A DNA stretch of 17,634 nt from Chloroflexota bacterium (GCA_031177555.1 JAPSGM010000010.1:1-17634); one strand, 5' to 3'; positions 9,182 through 17,276 are shown, counted from the stretch's first letter. The notes: generated by a model not told the origin, from the letters alone. A program made the numbers and translations.

Positions 9182-10999
9182 TTAGGGGCCGACCTCGGTG
9201 ATGCCGTTGACGGCGCGGTAGAAGCTCCGCCACACGTCGGCGTGGATCACGTCGCCGCTCGCGTCCCGCACCGTGCGGGTCACGACCGCGTGAAAGCCGT
9301 CGTGCGGATACTCGACGCGTACCGCGGTTCCCGGGGCCAGGTCGGGGTTGACGACCACGGTCTCGCGGGCCGCGACATGGTTCGACGTGGCCGGCGCCGA
9401 GAGCGAGACGGTCCTGCCGTCCGGCACGCCCCACAGGTCGAAGCGGACCCAGCCATATCCGGTGTACGAGCGGATCACGACCAGCTCGCCGGTGTCGTTG
9501 CGGAAGGTCATGTCCGTCACGGACCGCTCGGTCTTCAGCACGGTGGCGTCCAGGCCGACCGGGTAGCGCTCGATGTAGTAGGAATGGTTCACGCGCTGGC
9601 CAATGTCGAGGCCGGCCCGCATGGCGGCGTTGAAGAGCGTGGTTGACGTGGAGCAGATGCCGCCGGCCAGGGCCCCGGTCGGGAGGCTGCGGCCGCCGAG
9701 GATCACCCCGCCGTAGCCGTATCCCCGCTCGACGGTCACCGGACCGATGTCGTTCCAGAAGCTGAACCACTCGCCCGGCCCCACGACGTGCCCATCGAGG
9801 TCCCAGGCGGGGATGTGGATGTTCGCGTTCCAGGCGTTGTTCTCGCCCGGCGCGTAGTAGGTCGTCCAGGTGCCGAGGAGCTCCAGGCGCGGAACGGCGG
9901 CCCCGGCATCGTCGGTCGGCGTCGCCGGCCTGACGGCGGCGAGGACGAGCGGGACCGGCCCTCGAGCGCCCGACACGCGGGCCTCGAGCGCCGCGGTGAC
10001 GTCGGCCGCGCTGCGGCGGACGTCCAGCTTCAGGCCATCACGCCCCGGGATGACGCCGACGATCCGGCCGCCGTCCCGCGCGAACCATGCGTTCAGCGGT
10101 TCGCGCGCGACCTTGCCACGGAGTGGCCTCACGAGATCGCGCAGGCCCGCCCTGTCGATCATGGCGTGGTACGCGCCGTCCACGGCGCCGAACTCGACCA
10201 GCTGGACCAGCTGCGCGGGGCGGAGCCGGAACTTCTGGTCGTCGGCGCGAAGCACGAGGGCGGTCGAGGTCATGATGTTGGCCTGGCGAGCCGCCTCCTC
10301 GGCCGCGGCGGTCGACAGCGCCGGCTTCACCACGTCCGAGGCGACCTCGACGACGGAGTGGTCCGACGACGTTGACTGCAGCGGGGCCAGCAGCGACGCC
10401 CGCAGCTCGTCGGCGTCCAGCCGCGCGCCTTCCGTCGCCGGCCGGACCGCGAACCCGTCGCCGGCCCTGCGCCGGATCTCTGCGCTGCGCGGGACAACCG
10501 AGAATCGGTCCACGAGGGCCGCCACCGCGCGGTCCACGGCGTCGGAATCGACGGCGCTGGCGCTGACGGGCGTGATCCGGCTCGCGGTGAGCACCCGCAG
10601 GCGCTCGATCGCGTCGGGCAGGAGGTCGCCGGAGCGCGCGACGCCGAAGGCGGCGTCGAGCAGCGCCGCCATGTCGTAGGCGCGTGCCAGCTCGTCGTTC
10701 GACAGCCAGACATCCGCACCATCCACGCGAACGGTGATGCCGCCGCCGCCGAGGGCCGGCAGCTCGGCATGCAGGCGTGCCTCCGCCGCGGCGCGGTCCA
10801 GCCCGCCGACCTCCACCCCGGCGATCCGCACCCCGGGCATGATCCGCCCGGCATGCGCCACGCCGACCGCGATCGACGCGGCCGCCACGAGGACCGTGCC
10901 GGCCACCAGCGTGCTGAGGAATGCGAGCAGGAGGCCGCGGCCGAGCGATCCGGGACGGAGCACGGCAGCGGGCCGGGCCAGGGCGGCGATCGTCGTCAC
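9182..10999 (-). CDS. VanW-family membrane-anchored protein (copy 1)
   Basis: A 605-residue surface protein. A single hydrophobic segment (about 21-48) after a basic N-terminus fits a signal anchor with the rest outside the membrane. Then come the conserved juxtamembrane segment GRIMPGVRIAGVEVGGLDR (51-69), a region of two PG_binding_4-like repeats (about 95-190 and 245-350), the VanW domain (about 375-515) with PGEWFSFW, GYGYGGVI, GGICSTSTTLFNAA (446-459), HSYYIERYPVGLDATV and FRNDT, and a C-terminal module (about 540-605) with a G5-like pattern ending YRAVNGITEVGP. VanW proteins are linked to the cell envelope and, in some enterococci, to vancomycin-resistance clusters; the biochemical role is not established. 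Start is GTG. The gene is 88 nt downstream of a close paralogue. Confidence 0.92.
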   Translation of the reverse strand: MTTIAALARPAAVLRPGSLGRGLLLAFLSTLVAGTVLVAAASIAVGVAHAGRIMPGVRIAGVEVGGLDRAAAEARLHAELPALGGGGITVRVDGADVWLSNDELARAYDMAALLDAAFGVARSGDLLPDAIERLRVLTASRITPVSASAVDSDAVDRAVAALVDRFSVVPRSAEIRRRAGDGFAVRPATEGARLDADELRASLLAPLQSTSSDHSVVEVASDVVKPALSTAAAEEAARQANIMTSTALVLRADDQKFRLRPAQLVQLVEFGAVDGAYHAMIDRAGLRDLVRPLRGKVAREPLNAWFARDGGRIVGVIPGRDGLKLDVRRSAADVTAALEARVSGARGPVPLVLAAVRPATPTDDAGAAVPRLELLGTWTTYYAPGENNAWNANIHIPAWDLDGHVVGPGEWFSFWNDIGPVTVERGYGYGGVILGGRSLPTGALAGGICSTSTTLFNAAMRAGLDIGQRVNHSYYIERYPVGLDATVLKTERSVTDMTFRNDTGELVVIRSYTGYGWVRFDLWGVPDGRTVSLSAPATSNHVAARETVVVNPDLAPGTAVRVEYPHDGFHAVVTRTVRDASGDVIHADVWRSFYRAVNGITEVGP

Positions 11000-11008
11000 G
11001 TGGCGGTG

Positions 11009-11014
11009 ATTATC
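11009..11014 (-). promoter_or_regulatory. Putative -10 element before VanW copy 1
   Basis: GATAAT (5 of 6 to TATAAT) on the minus strand lies 9 nt before the GTG at 10999, with no Shine-Dalgarno. It suggests that copy 1 can be transcribed separately from copy 2 with a leaderless or nearly leaderless mRNA. No convincing -35. Confidence 0.4.
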
Positions 11015-11087
11015 GGAGCGCGGCCGGTGCGAATCTGCGGTATTCGGTCACACAGCCCTGGATCGAGGCGGAGAGCGTCACTCACCT

Positions 11088-12917
11088 CTACCGGCGAGGC
11101 CCCACCTCGGTGATGCCGTTGACGACGCGGTAGTAGCTGACCCAGACGTTCTCGTGCAGCAGGTTTCCGTCCGCGTCGAAGACCCGCCGCGTGACCGAGG
11201 AATTGAAGCCATCGTGCGGGAACTCGACGCGTCGCGCCGCGCCGGGCCTCAGGTTGGGATTGACCACGGTGGTGTCGATGGCCGACCGATGGCCCCACGT
11301 CGTCGGGTCCGACAGCCTCACGGTCCGGCCGTCTGCGACGCCCCACACGTCGAAACGCACCGAGCCGGATGCGGTGTACGAGCGGATGACGATGGGATGG
11401 TTCGTGTCGTTGCGGAAGGTCATATCGGTCACGGAGGTATCGGTCTTGAGGACGGTGGCGTCCAGGCCAACCGGGTAGCGCTCGATGTAGTAGGAGTGGT
11501 TCGTGCGCTCGCCGATCTCCAGGCCCGCTCGCATGGCGGCGTTGAACAGCGTGGTCGAGGTGGAGCAGATGCCGCCTGCCAGCGCGCCAGTGGGGAAGCT
11601 GCGCCCGTTGATGATGACGCCGCCGTACCCGTAGCCACGTGCGGTGGTGACCGGCCCGATGCCGTTCCAGAAGCTGAACCACTCGCCCGGGGCGACGACG
11701 TAGCCGTCCAGGTCGTCGGCGGGGATGCTGATGTTGGCGCCCCAGTAGTTGCTCTCGCCCGGGACGTAAAAGGTGGTCCAGGTCGAGATGCGGCGCATCT
11801 TCGGGACGGCCGCCTCCGCCGCCCGGGTGGAGAGCGCCGGAGAACTGGCCACGATGGCGAGCGGCACGGCGCGCCGCGCGACCGCCGAGCCGCGGTCCCG
11901 CAGTGTCTCGAGCGCGCGCGACACGGTGGCCCTGACGTCGAGCTCCTGGCCCTCGGCCGACGGAACCACGCCGACGATGCCGCTGGCGCCCCACTCGAAG
12001 CTGGCGTTCCGTGGCGCCCGGGCAACCTCGGCCGCCAGCGGACGCACGATCTTGCGGATCCCGCTCCGATCCACGACCGGCCCATACGCGCCGCCGTCGA
12101 GGGTCTCGAAGCCGATGAGCGCCGCCAGCCTCGCCGGCTCGACGCGAACCCGCGCCCCTCCGCCGCGCAGCACGAGCGGCTCGGCGATGATCAGGTTGGC
12201 GCGGTCGGCGGCGGCGCTGGCCTCCGCGGTCCCCAGGTCGGGCGGCAGTGATTCAGTGCTGACGGAGATGGGCGCCGGGTCGGCGGCGGTGCGGCTCACC
12301 GCGGCCAGCAGCGCGGCTCGCAGCTCATCGGTGTCCAGCCGGGCGCCGGCCTGGGCTTCCTGCACCACGAAGCCGGCATCGGCGTCGTAGCTGATCGCGG
12401 CGTCGCGGGCGCTGGCGTTGAAGCGGGCGGCAAGATCGGCGACGGCCTGGTCGACGGCGCGCTCCCCCTCGACGGTGATGACCGCCGGCACGGTGGACGG
12501 CACGGCGAGCACGCGGAGACGCGAGACCGCGTCCGAGACGAGGTCGCCGGATCGGGCCACGCCGAAGGCGGTGTCGAGCATCGCGTCCAAGGCGTACGCG
12601 CGGCCGAGCTGCGCGAACGGGACCTGGACGGTCTCCCCGTCCACCTGCACGCTCAGCGCACCCGCGGTGGCCGACGGCAGCTCCGCCTGCAGCCGGGCCT
12701 GCGCCGCGGCGCGGTCCAGCCCGCCCACCGAGACGCCGGCGACGCGGACGCCCGGCATGATGCGGCCGGCGCTGAACACGCTGACCGCGATGGAAGCCGA
12801 GGCCAGCAGCATGAAGGCCACCAGCAGCGTCCCCAGGAAGCCCAGCACGAACCCGCGACGCGACCGGCCTGGGTGCAGGAGCGCGGACGGTCGGGCGGCG
12901 GCGGTCAGGGTGGTCAT
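11088..12917 (-). CDS. VanW-family membrane-anchored protein (copy 2)
   Basis: A 609-residue paralogue of the next gene, with the same order: basic N-terminus, one membrane segment (about 22-50), GRIMPGVRVAGVSVGGLDR (51-69), PG_binding_4-like repeats (about 95-190 and 245-350), VanW domain (about 377-518) with GGICSTSTTLFNA (448-460), and a G5-like end YRVVNGITEVGPRR. Comparison by eye shows the two VanW domains to be roughly four-fifths identical while the N-terminal halves differ much more, including in the loops of the repeats. The usual GGGICQ of VanW domains is GGICST in both. The ATG start has a TAGGAT box 9 nt upstream and no Shine-Dalgarno of its own. It is divergent from rpsT. Confidence 0.92.
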   Translation of the reverse strand: MTTLTAAARPSALLHPGRSRRGFVLGFLGTLLVAFMLLASASIAVSVFSAGRIMPGVRVAGVSVGGLDRAAAQARLQAELPSATAGALSVQVDGETVQVPFAQLGRAYALDAMLDTAFGVARSGDLVSDAVSRLRVLAVPSTVPAVITVEGERAVDQAVADLAARFNASARDAAISYDADAGFVVQEAQAGARLDTDELRAALLAAVSRTAADPAPISVSTESLPPDLGTAEASAAADRANLIIAEPLVLRGGGARVRVEPARLAALIGFETLDGGAYGPVVDRSGIRKIVRPLAAEVARAPRNASFEWGASGIVGVVPSAEGQELDVRATVSRALETLRDRGSAVARRAVPLAIVASSPALSTRAAEAAVPKMRRISTWTTFYVPGESNYWGANISIPADDLDGYVVAPGEWFSFWNGIGPVTTARGYGYGGVIINGRSFPTGALAGGICSTSTTLFNAAMRAGLEIGERTNHSYYIERYPVGLDATVLKTDTSVTDMTFRNDTNHPIVIRSYTASGSVRFDVWGVADGRTVRLSDPTTWGHRSAIDTTVVNPNLRPGAARRVEFPHDGFNSSVTRRVFDADGNLLHENVWVSYYRVVNGITEVGPRR

Positions 12918-13018
12918 GCTGGCGTGATCCTAGCGAGCGGCACTGCGGCCATCCTGCGGCAGCCAGGCGGCGAGGGCACGCACCATTCCTCCGTAGAGAC
13001 GCCGCAACGCATCATCAC
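12914..13018 (-). CDS. Possible 34-codon leader ORF before VanW copy 2
   Basis: A GTG at 13018, directly followed by two ATG codons, has a perfect GGAGG (13029-13025) at 6-nt spacing. The frame runs 34 codons and its TGA overlaps the ATG of the VanW gene (ATGA). The product would be MMMRCGVSTEEW followed by a Pro/Cys/Arg-containing stretch; it matches nothing I recognise. The ribosome site and the stop-start overlap are the only support, and the -10-like box at 12932-12927 within it argues for an alternative, shorter transcript. Confidence 0.25.
   Translation of the reverse strand: MMMRCGVSTEEWCVPSPPGCRRMAAVPLARITPA
12927..12932 (-). promoter_or_regulatory. Putative -10 element before VanW copy 2
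   Basis: TAGGAT on the minus strand is 9 nt before the ATG at 12917, with no nearby Shine-Dalgarno. It is the same hexamer seen before the membrane gene at 4015. No good -35 is visible. Confidence 0.35.
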
Positions 13019-13137
13019 GTTGCACCTCCGAGCTCAGCCGGCCGGCGTGGGCCGCATTGTCGCCGCTCGCCGGGCCATTGTCGAGTGGGAGCATCGGGCC
13101 ATGCGCGGGAGGGCACGTCCGGCGCCGACGCCCACGG

Positions 13138-13166
13138 TTGGCCGGGCTGCCGGCCAGTGCTATACT
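13138..13166 (+). promoter_or_regulatory. Sigma-70-type promoter of rpsT
   Basis: A -35 TTGGCC (13138-13143), a 17-nt spacer and a -10 TATACT (13161-13166) with an extended -10 TGC just before it. Start of transcription is predicted near 13173-13176, at the ATG of the 17-codon leader ORF. This is a strong promoter, as expected for a ribosomal protein gene. Confidence 0.8.
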
Positions 13167-13175
13167 CGCCCTCCG

Positions 13176-13229
13176 ATGCGCCGTTCCGGCGCTCGTTTCA
13201 TGCTCACCCACCTACCCCGCATCCGCTGA
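13176..13229 (+). CDS. Possible 17-residue leader peptide of rpsT
   Basis: An ORF with ATG 9 nt after the rpsT -10 box encodes MRRSGARFMLTHLPRIR and stops with TGA at 13227-13229. The stop overlaps the rpsT Shine-Dalgarno (TGAGG), 9 nt before the rpsT start. A transcript starting at the expected place would begin at or just before this ATG, so it could be translated as a leaderless ORF and bring ribosomes to rpsT. The peptide is arginine-rich (5 of 17). Whether it is translated is not known; an internal ATG at 13200 would give a nine-residue version. Confidence 0.4.
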   Translation: MRRSGARFMLTHLPRIR

Positions 13230-13238
13230 GGATTCTTC

Positions 13239-13769
13239 GTGGCAAGAAAGGCTCGGACCTGGAAGGGGGCGCGCACCCCGCAGGCACTCAAGCGCGTCCG
13301 CCAGGAGCAGCGCCGGCGCAGCGTGAACCGCCGCGCCCGCAGCGAGGCGAAGACGCTCGTGCAGCGCGCCAGCAGCATCGCCCTCGGTCGCGCCGAGGGT
13401 GACGGGGCGGAGGCTGTGGCCGCCGCCATCGCCGCGCTGGACAAGGCCGCCGAGAAGGGCATCATCCACCGCAACAACGCAGCGCGGCGCAAGAGCCGCC
13501 TGATGGCGAAGGCAAACGCCGCGCACCTGTTGGACGGGGTGCAAGCGGAGGCGGCCGCCCCGCGGAAGAAGACGGCCGCCACCCGGACCGCCCAGCGCAA
13601 GAAGGTGCAGGCCGCCAAGGCATCCAAGGCAGCCGCGGCGCGTGCGGGCGATCGGCCCCGCACCGCGGCCGGCAAGGCCAAGGTGGCCGTGACCCGTGCC
13701 ACGCGCGAGTCGGCCGCCGCCCGGCGACGGGCCAAGACGGACGAGGGCGACGACTCAGCCGAGGGCTGA
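13239..13769 (+). CDS. rpsT: Small ribosomal subunit protein bS20 with long basic tail
   Basis: bS20 binds 16S rRNA early in 30S assembly. Residues 1-97 are the family core: RKARTWKGARTPQALKRVRQ, the VNRRARSEAKT helix, then ALDKAAEKGIIHRNNAARRKSRL. The usual length is about 88 residues; here the protein is 176. Residues about 98-167 form a Lys/Arg/Ala-rich tail with short repeats (APRKKTAATRTAQRKK, KASKAAAARAG, RATRESAAARRRAK) that resembles the histone H1-like tails of some GC-rich bacteria, and the last nine residues are acidic (DEGDDSAEG). The GTG start has GAGG at 7-nt spacing. The 3' end overlaps the convergent eno gene by 15 nt. The core identification is firm; the function of the tail is unknown. 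Confidence 0.95.
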   Translation: MARKARTWKGARTPQALKRVRQEQRRRSVNRRARSEAKTLVQRASSIALGRAEGDGAEAVAAAIAALDKAAEKGIIHRNNAARRKSRLMAKANAAHLLDGVQAEAAAPRKKTAATRTAQRKKVQAAKASKAAAARAGDRPRTAAGKAKVAVTRATRESAAARRRAKTDEGDDSAEG

Positions 13770-15047
13770 ACCCGTGAAGGTGCGGCGTCCGGCGAAGTCG
13801 GCCGCGTCCGCCAGCTCCTCCTCGATGCGCAGCAGCCGGTTGTATTTGGCGATCCGCTCGGAGCGGCTCATCGACCCCGCCTTGATCTGACCGGTGTTGA
13901 GCGCCACGGCCAGGTCGGCGATGGTCGTGTCCTCGGTCTCGCCGGAGCGATGGCTGATGATGGCCGCCCAGCCCGCGCGCTGCGCCATCTCGACCGCCTC
14001 GCTCGTCTCGGTCAGCGTCCCGATCTGGTTGAGCTTGACCAGGATGCTGTTCGCCGCGCGCATCTCGATGGCGCGCTGCAACCGCTGGGTGTTGGTCACC
14101 AGCAGGTCGTCGCCGACCAGCTGCAGCCGCTCGCCGAGCCGCTCGGTCAGCGCCCGCCAGCCGTCCCAGTCGTCCTCGGACAGGCCGTCCTCGATGCTGA
14201 CGATCGGGTAGCGCTCGAACCAGTCGACCCAGAAGTCCACCATCTCGTCGCTGCTCAGGGTCCGTCCCTCGCGGGCCAGCGTGTAGCTGCCGTCGGCGTA
14301 GAGCTCGGTGGTCGCCGGGTCGAGCGCGATGGCGATCTGGCTGCCGGGCGCATAGCCGGCGCGCTCGATCGCCTCGACCACCAGCCCGATGGCCGCCTCG
14401 TTCGAGTCCAGGCTCGGGGCGTACCCACCCTCGTCGCCCACGGTGGTGGCAAAGCCGCGCTCGTGGAGCACGGCACGCAGCGCATGGAACGTCTCGGCCG
14501 CCCAGCGCAGCGCCTCGCGGAAGGTCGGCGCGCCGAGCGGGGCGATCATGAATTCCTGGAAGTCGGTGCTGTCGATGGCGTGCTTGCCGCCGTTGAGGAC
14601 GTTCACCAGCGGGACCGGCAGCGTCCGTGCGCCGGTGCCGCCGAGGTACCGGTACAGCGGCAGCCCGAGGGCGTCGGCGGCGGCGTGGGCCGCCGCCAGC
14701 GACACGCCCAGCAGCGCGTTGGCCCCCAGGCGCTCCTTGTTGGAGGTGCCGTCGAGCGCGATCAGCAGGCGGTCCAGCGTCACCTGGTCAACCGCGTCGC
14801 TGCCGATGACCTCGGGCCGGATCGTGTCGTTGACGTGCCGCACCGCCACCAGGACGCCCTTCCCACCGTAGCGCTCGCGGTCGCCGTCGCGCAGTTCCAC
14901 GGCCTCGTGGGCGCCGGTCGAGGCGCCCGAGGGGACGATGGCGCTTCCCATCGCGCCGCCGTCCAGGAAGACCTCCACCTCCACCGTGGGGTTGCCGCGC
15001 GAGTCGAGCACCTCGCGCGCGATGACATCCTCGATCAGGGTCGTCAT
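13755..15047 (-). CDS. eno: Enolase (phosphopyruvate hydratase)
   Basis: Interconverts 2-phosphoglycerate and phosphoenolpyruvate in glycolysis. The 430-residue protein is full length. The mobile loop SGASTG (40-45), catalytic Glu in GDEGGYAP (E206), Mg ligands D243 (ALDPA), E286 (SIEDGLSE) and D313 (VGDD), catalytic Lys in VKLNQIGTLTE (K338), and SHRSGETED (365-373) with K389 are all present. Its ATG overlaps the pgk stop by 4 nt (ATGA), so it is coupled to pgk. It is the last gene of the glycolytic operon, and its last 15 nt overlap the end of rpsT on the other strand, leaving no room for a terminator between them. Confidence 0.98.
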   Translation of the reverse strand: MTTLIEDVIAREVLDSRGNPTVEVEVFLDGGAMGSAIVPSGASTGAHEAVELRDGDRERYGGKGVLVAVRHVNDTIRPEVIGSDAVDQVTLDRLLIALDGTSNKERLGANALLGVSLAAAHAAADALGLPLYRYLGGTGARTLPVPLVNVLNGGKHAIDSTDFQEFMIAPLGAPTFREALRWAAETFHALRAVLHERGFATTVGDEGGYAPSLDSNEAAIGLVVEAIERAGYAPGSQIAIALDPATTELYADGSYTLAREGRTLSSDEMVDFWVDWFERYPIVSIEDGLSEDDWDGWRALTERLGERLQLVGDDLLVTNTQRLQRAIEMRAANSILVKLNQIGTLTETSEAVEMAQRAGWAAIISHRSGETEDTTIADLAVALNTGQIKAGSMSRSERIAKYNRLLRIEEELADAADFAGRRTFTGSALG

Positions 15048-16252
15048 GACGCGGAGCCCTCGCCGGCGTCGAGCAGGGCCGCCACGCCGGGCAGGATCTT
15101 GCCCTCCACGAACTCGAGCGACGCCCCGCCCCCGGTGCTGACGTGGCTCATCTGGTCGATCAGGCCCAGCTGGTCGACGGCGGCGACCGAGTCGCCACCG
15201 CCCACCACGGTGATGACACCCCTGGGCGTGCGCTCGGCGATGTAGCGAGCCATCGCGTTCGTGCCCTCGGCGAAGGGCGCGATCTCGAACACGCCCATCG
15301 GTCCGTTCCAGAAGATGGTCCTGGCCTTGTCCAGGTGGGAGGTGTAGGCCGCGACCGTCTCGGGGCCGATGTCCACGATGCTCCAGTCCCTGGGCACCTC
15401 CCCCACCCGGACCACCTGCCGCTGCGCGCGGGGGTGCACCTGGGCGGCGACCAGGGCATCGGTGGGCAACATGAAGCGCACGCGCTTGCGGCGTGCCTCG
15501 GTCATGATGCGGACCGCGTTGTCGAGCTGGTCGGTCTCGACCAGGCTCTTGCCCAGGGCGTGGCCCTTCGCCGCCAGGAACGTGTTGGCCATGCCGCCGC
15601 CCACCAGGACGGCCTGGCAGCGGGACAGGAGCGACTCGAGGACCTCCAGCTTGCCGGAGACCTTGGCCCCGCCGATGACGGTGTGGAACGGCTTCGCGGG
15701 CCTCTCCATCAGCCGCGACAGGGCCGATACCTCCCGCTCCATCAGCAGCCCGGCCACCGCGGGCAGGTGGTGGGCGATGCCCTCGGTCGAGGCATGGGCC
15801 CGGTGCGCCGAGCCGAAGGCGTCGTTGACGTAGATGTCGGCCATGTCGGCCAGTGCCGTGGCGAAGGCCGGCTCGTTCGCCTCCTCCTCCGCGTGGAAGC
15901 GCAGGTTCTCGAGCAGCAGCATGTCGCCCGGGCGCAGCTTGTCGACCGCGGTCATGACGCCGGGGCCCAGCGCGTCGCCGGTCATGCGCACCGGCCGGCC
16001 CAGCAGCCGACCGAGGCGGTCGGCGACCGGTTTCAGGCGAAGGGCGTCGTTGACCTTGCCCCTGGGCCGGCCGAGGTGGCTGGCCAGGATGACGGCGGCG
16101 CCGTTCTCGAGCAGGTACACGAGCGTCGGCAGGCTGGCGCGGATGCGCGTGTCGTCGGTGATCTTGCCGTCGTCGAGCGGCACGTTCAGATCCGCGCGCA
16201 GGAAGACCCGCTTTCCGCGGACGTCGATGTCCCGAACCGTCTTCTTGTTCAC
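15044..16252 (-). CDS. pgk: Phosphoglycerate kinase
   Basis: Transfers the acyl phosphate of 1,3-bisphosphoglycerate to ADP. The 402-residue protein has the N-domain signature FLRADLNVPLD (17-27), SHLGRP (58-63), ENLRFHAEEEANEP, and the C-domain nucleotide site GGAKVSGKLEVL (194-205), FWNGPMGVFE (314-323), GGGDSVAA (351-358) and STGGGASLEF (372-381). The GTG start has a strong AAGGAGG at about 7 nt. It follows gap after 19 nt and overlaps eno by 4 nt. Confidence 0.98.
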   Translation of the reverse strand: MNKKTVRDIDVRGKRVFLRADLNVPLDDGKITDDTRIRASLPTLVYLLENGAAVILASHLGRPRGKVNDALRLKPVADRLGRLLGRPVRMTGDALGPGVMTAVDKLRPGDMLLLENLRFHAEEEANEPAFATALADMADIYVNDAFGSAHRAHASTEGIAHHLPAVAGLLMEREVSALSRLMERPAKPFHTVIGGAKVSGKLEVLESLLSRCQAVLVGGGMANTFLAAKGHALGKSLVETDQLDNAVRIMTEARRKRVRFMLPTDALVAAQVHPRAQRQVVRVGEVPRDWSIVDIGPETVAAYTSHLDKARTIFWNGPMGVFEIAPFAEGTNAMARYIAERTPRGVITVVGGGDSVAAVDQLGLIDQMSHVSTGGGASLEFVEGKILPGVAALLDAGEGSAS

Positions 16253-16271
16253 GGCGCAGCGCCTCCTTCGG

Positions 16272-17276
16272 CTAGAGGCGATCGGCCATGTACTTCGCCA
16301 GGTCGGCGACCCGGCAGCTGTAGCCCCACTCGTTGTCGTACCAGGCGATGACCTTGACCAGGTTCTCGCCGGTCACCATGGTGGACGCGGCGTCGACGAT
16401 GCCCGACCGCTCATCGCCCTTGAAGTCCATGCTGACCAGCTCGTCCTCCGTGTAGCCCAGCAGCCCCTGCATCGGTCCTTCGGACGCCTCGCGCAGCGCC
16501 CGGTTCACGCTATCCCTGGTCACCGGCTGCGTGGTGACCGCGACGAAGTCGATGATGCTGACCGTCGGCGTGGGCACGCGAAGGCTGAACCCGTCGAACT
16601 TGCCCTTCAGCTCCGGGATGACCAGGGCCAGCGCCTTCGCGGCGCCGGTCGTGGTGGGGATGATGTTCTGCCCGGCACTCCGTGCCCGGCGCAGGTCCTT
16701 GTGGAACACGTCGAGCACGTTCTGGTCGTTGGTGTAGCTGTGCACGGTGGTCATCAGGCCGCGCTCGATGCCGAAGCAGTCGAAGACGACCTTGGCCGGC
16801 AGCGCCAGCGCGTTGGTCGTGCACGAGGCATTGCTGACGATGTCGTGCTGCTCGGGGTCGTAGCGGTCCTGGTTGACGCCCAGGACCAGCGTGACGTCCT
16901 CGTTCTTGGCCGGCGCGCTGATGATCACCTTGCGGGCCCCGGCGTCGAGGTGCGCCTGCGCCCTGGTCGCATCGGTGAAGATGCCGGTCGACTCGACCAC
17001 GATCTCCACGCCCAGGTCCTTCCACGGCAGGGCGGCCGGATCCTTCTCGCTGAAGGCTCGGATTTCGCGGCCGTCGACGGTGATCGAGCCCTCCCCGGCG
17101 TCGACCTCGCCTTCGAATCGCCCGTAGGTGGAGTCGTGCTTGAACAGGTGGGCGTTGGTGGCCGTCGGCGCGAGATCGTTGATGGCGACCACGTCCAGGT
17201 CGCCATGTCGCTCCAGGATGGCCTTGAGCGTCTGCCGGCCGATGCGGCCGAATCCGTTGATACCGATGCGCGTCAC
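16272..17276 (-). CDS. gap: Glyceraldehyde-3-phosphate dehydrogenase
   Basis: Oxidises glyceraldehyde 3-phosphate to 1,3-bisphosphoglycerate with NAD(P). The 334-residue product starts MTRIGINGFGRIGRQ, has the catalytic Cys in SNASCTTN (C152) and His in TTVHSYTNDQ (H179), and ends with WYDNEWGYSCRVADL. The segment AINDL after the second strand suits NAD as cofactor. I use the GTG at 17276, which has GAGGAG at 6-nt spacing and fits the family N-terminus. The ATG at 17348 would add 24 residues and overlap the upstream kinase gene. It lies 10 nt after the ROK kinase and 19 nt before pgk. Confidence 0.97.
   Translation of the reverse strand: MTRIGINGFGRIGRQTLKAILERHGDLDVVAINDLAPTATNAHLFKHDSTYGRFEGEVDAGEGSITVDGREIRAFSEKDPAALPWKDLGVEIVVESTGIFTDATRAQAHLDAGARKVIISAPAKNEDVTLVLGVNQDRYDPEQHDIVSNASCTTNALALPAKVVFDCFGIERGLMTTVHSYTNDQNVLDVFHKDLRRARSAGQNIIPTTTGAAKALALVIPELKGKFDGFSLRVPTPTVSIIDFVAVTTQPVTRDSVNRALREASEGPMQGLLGYTEDELVSMDFKGDERSGIVDAASTMVTGENLVKVIAWYDNEWGYSCRVADLAKYMADRL

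Larger units (their letters stand above)
12918..13175. other. Divergent intergenic region, VanW copy 2 / rpsT
   Basis: This stretch separates the VanW gene from the rpsT leader. It holds the rpsT promoter at its right end, a -10-like box for the VanW gene at its left end and the candidate leader ORF above. A further 93-codon minus-strand frame (13211-12930) crosses it, but it covers the rpsT promoter and looks like non-coding GC-rich sequence. No tRNA, operator palindrome or repeat is evident. Confidence 0.4.

Noticed and set aside
12930..13211. A 93-codon minus-strand frame between VanW copy 2 and rpsT
   Set aside because: It runs across the rpsT promoter and leader, with low-complexity Arg/Ala content. 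The last 31 codons look somewhat protein-like, but evidence is too thin.
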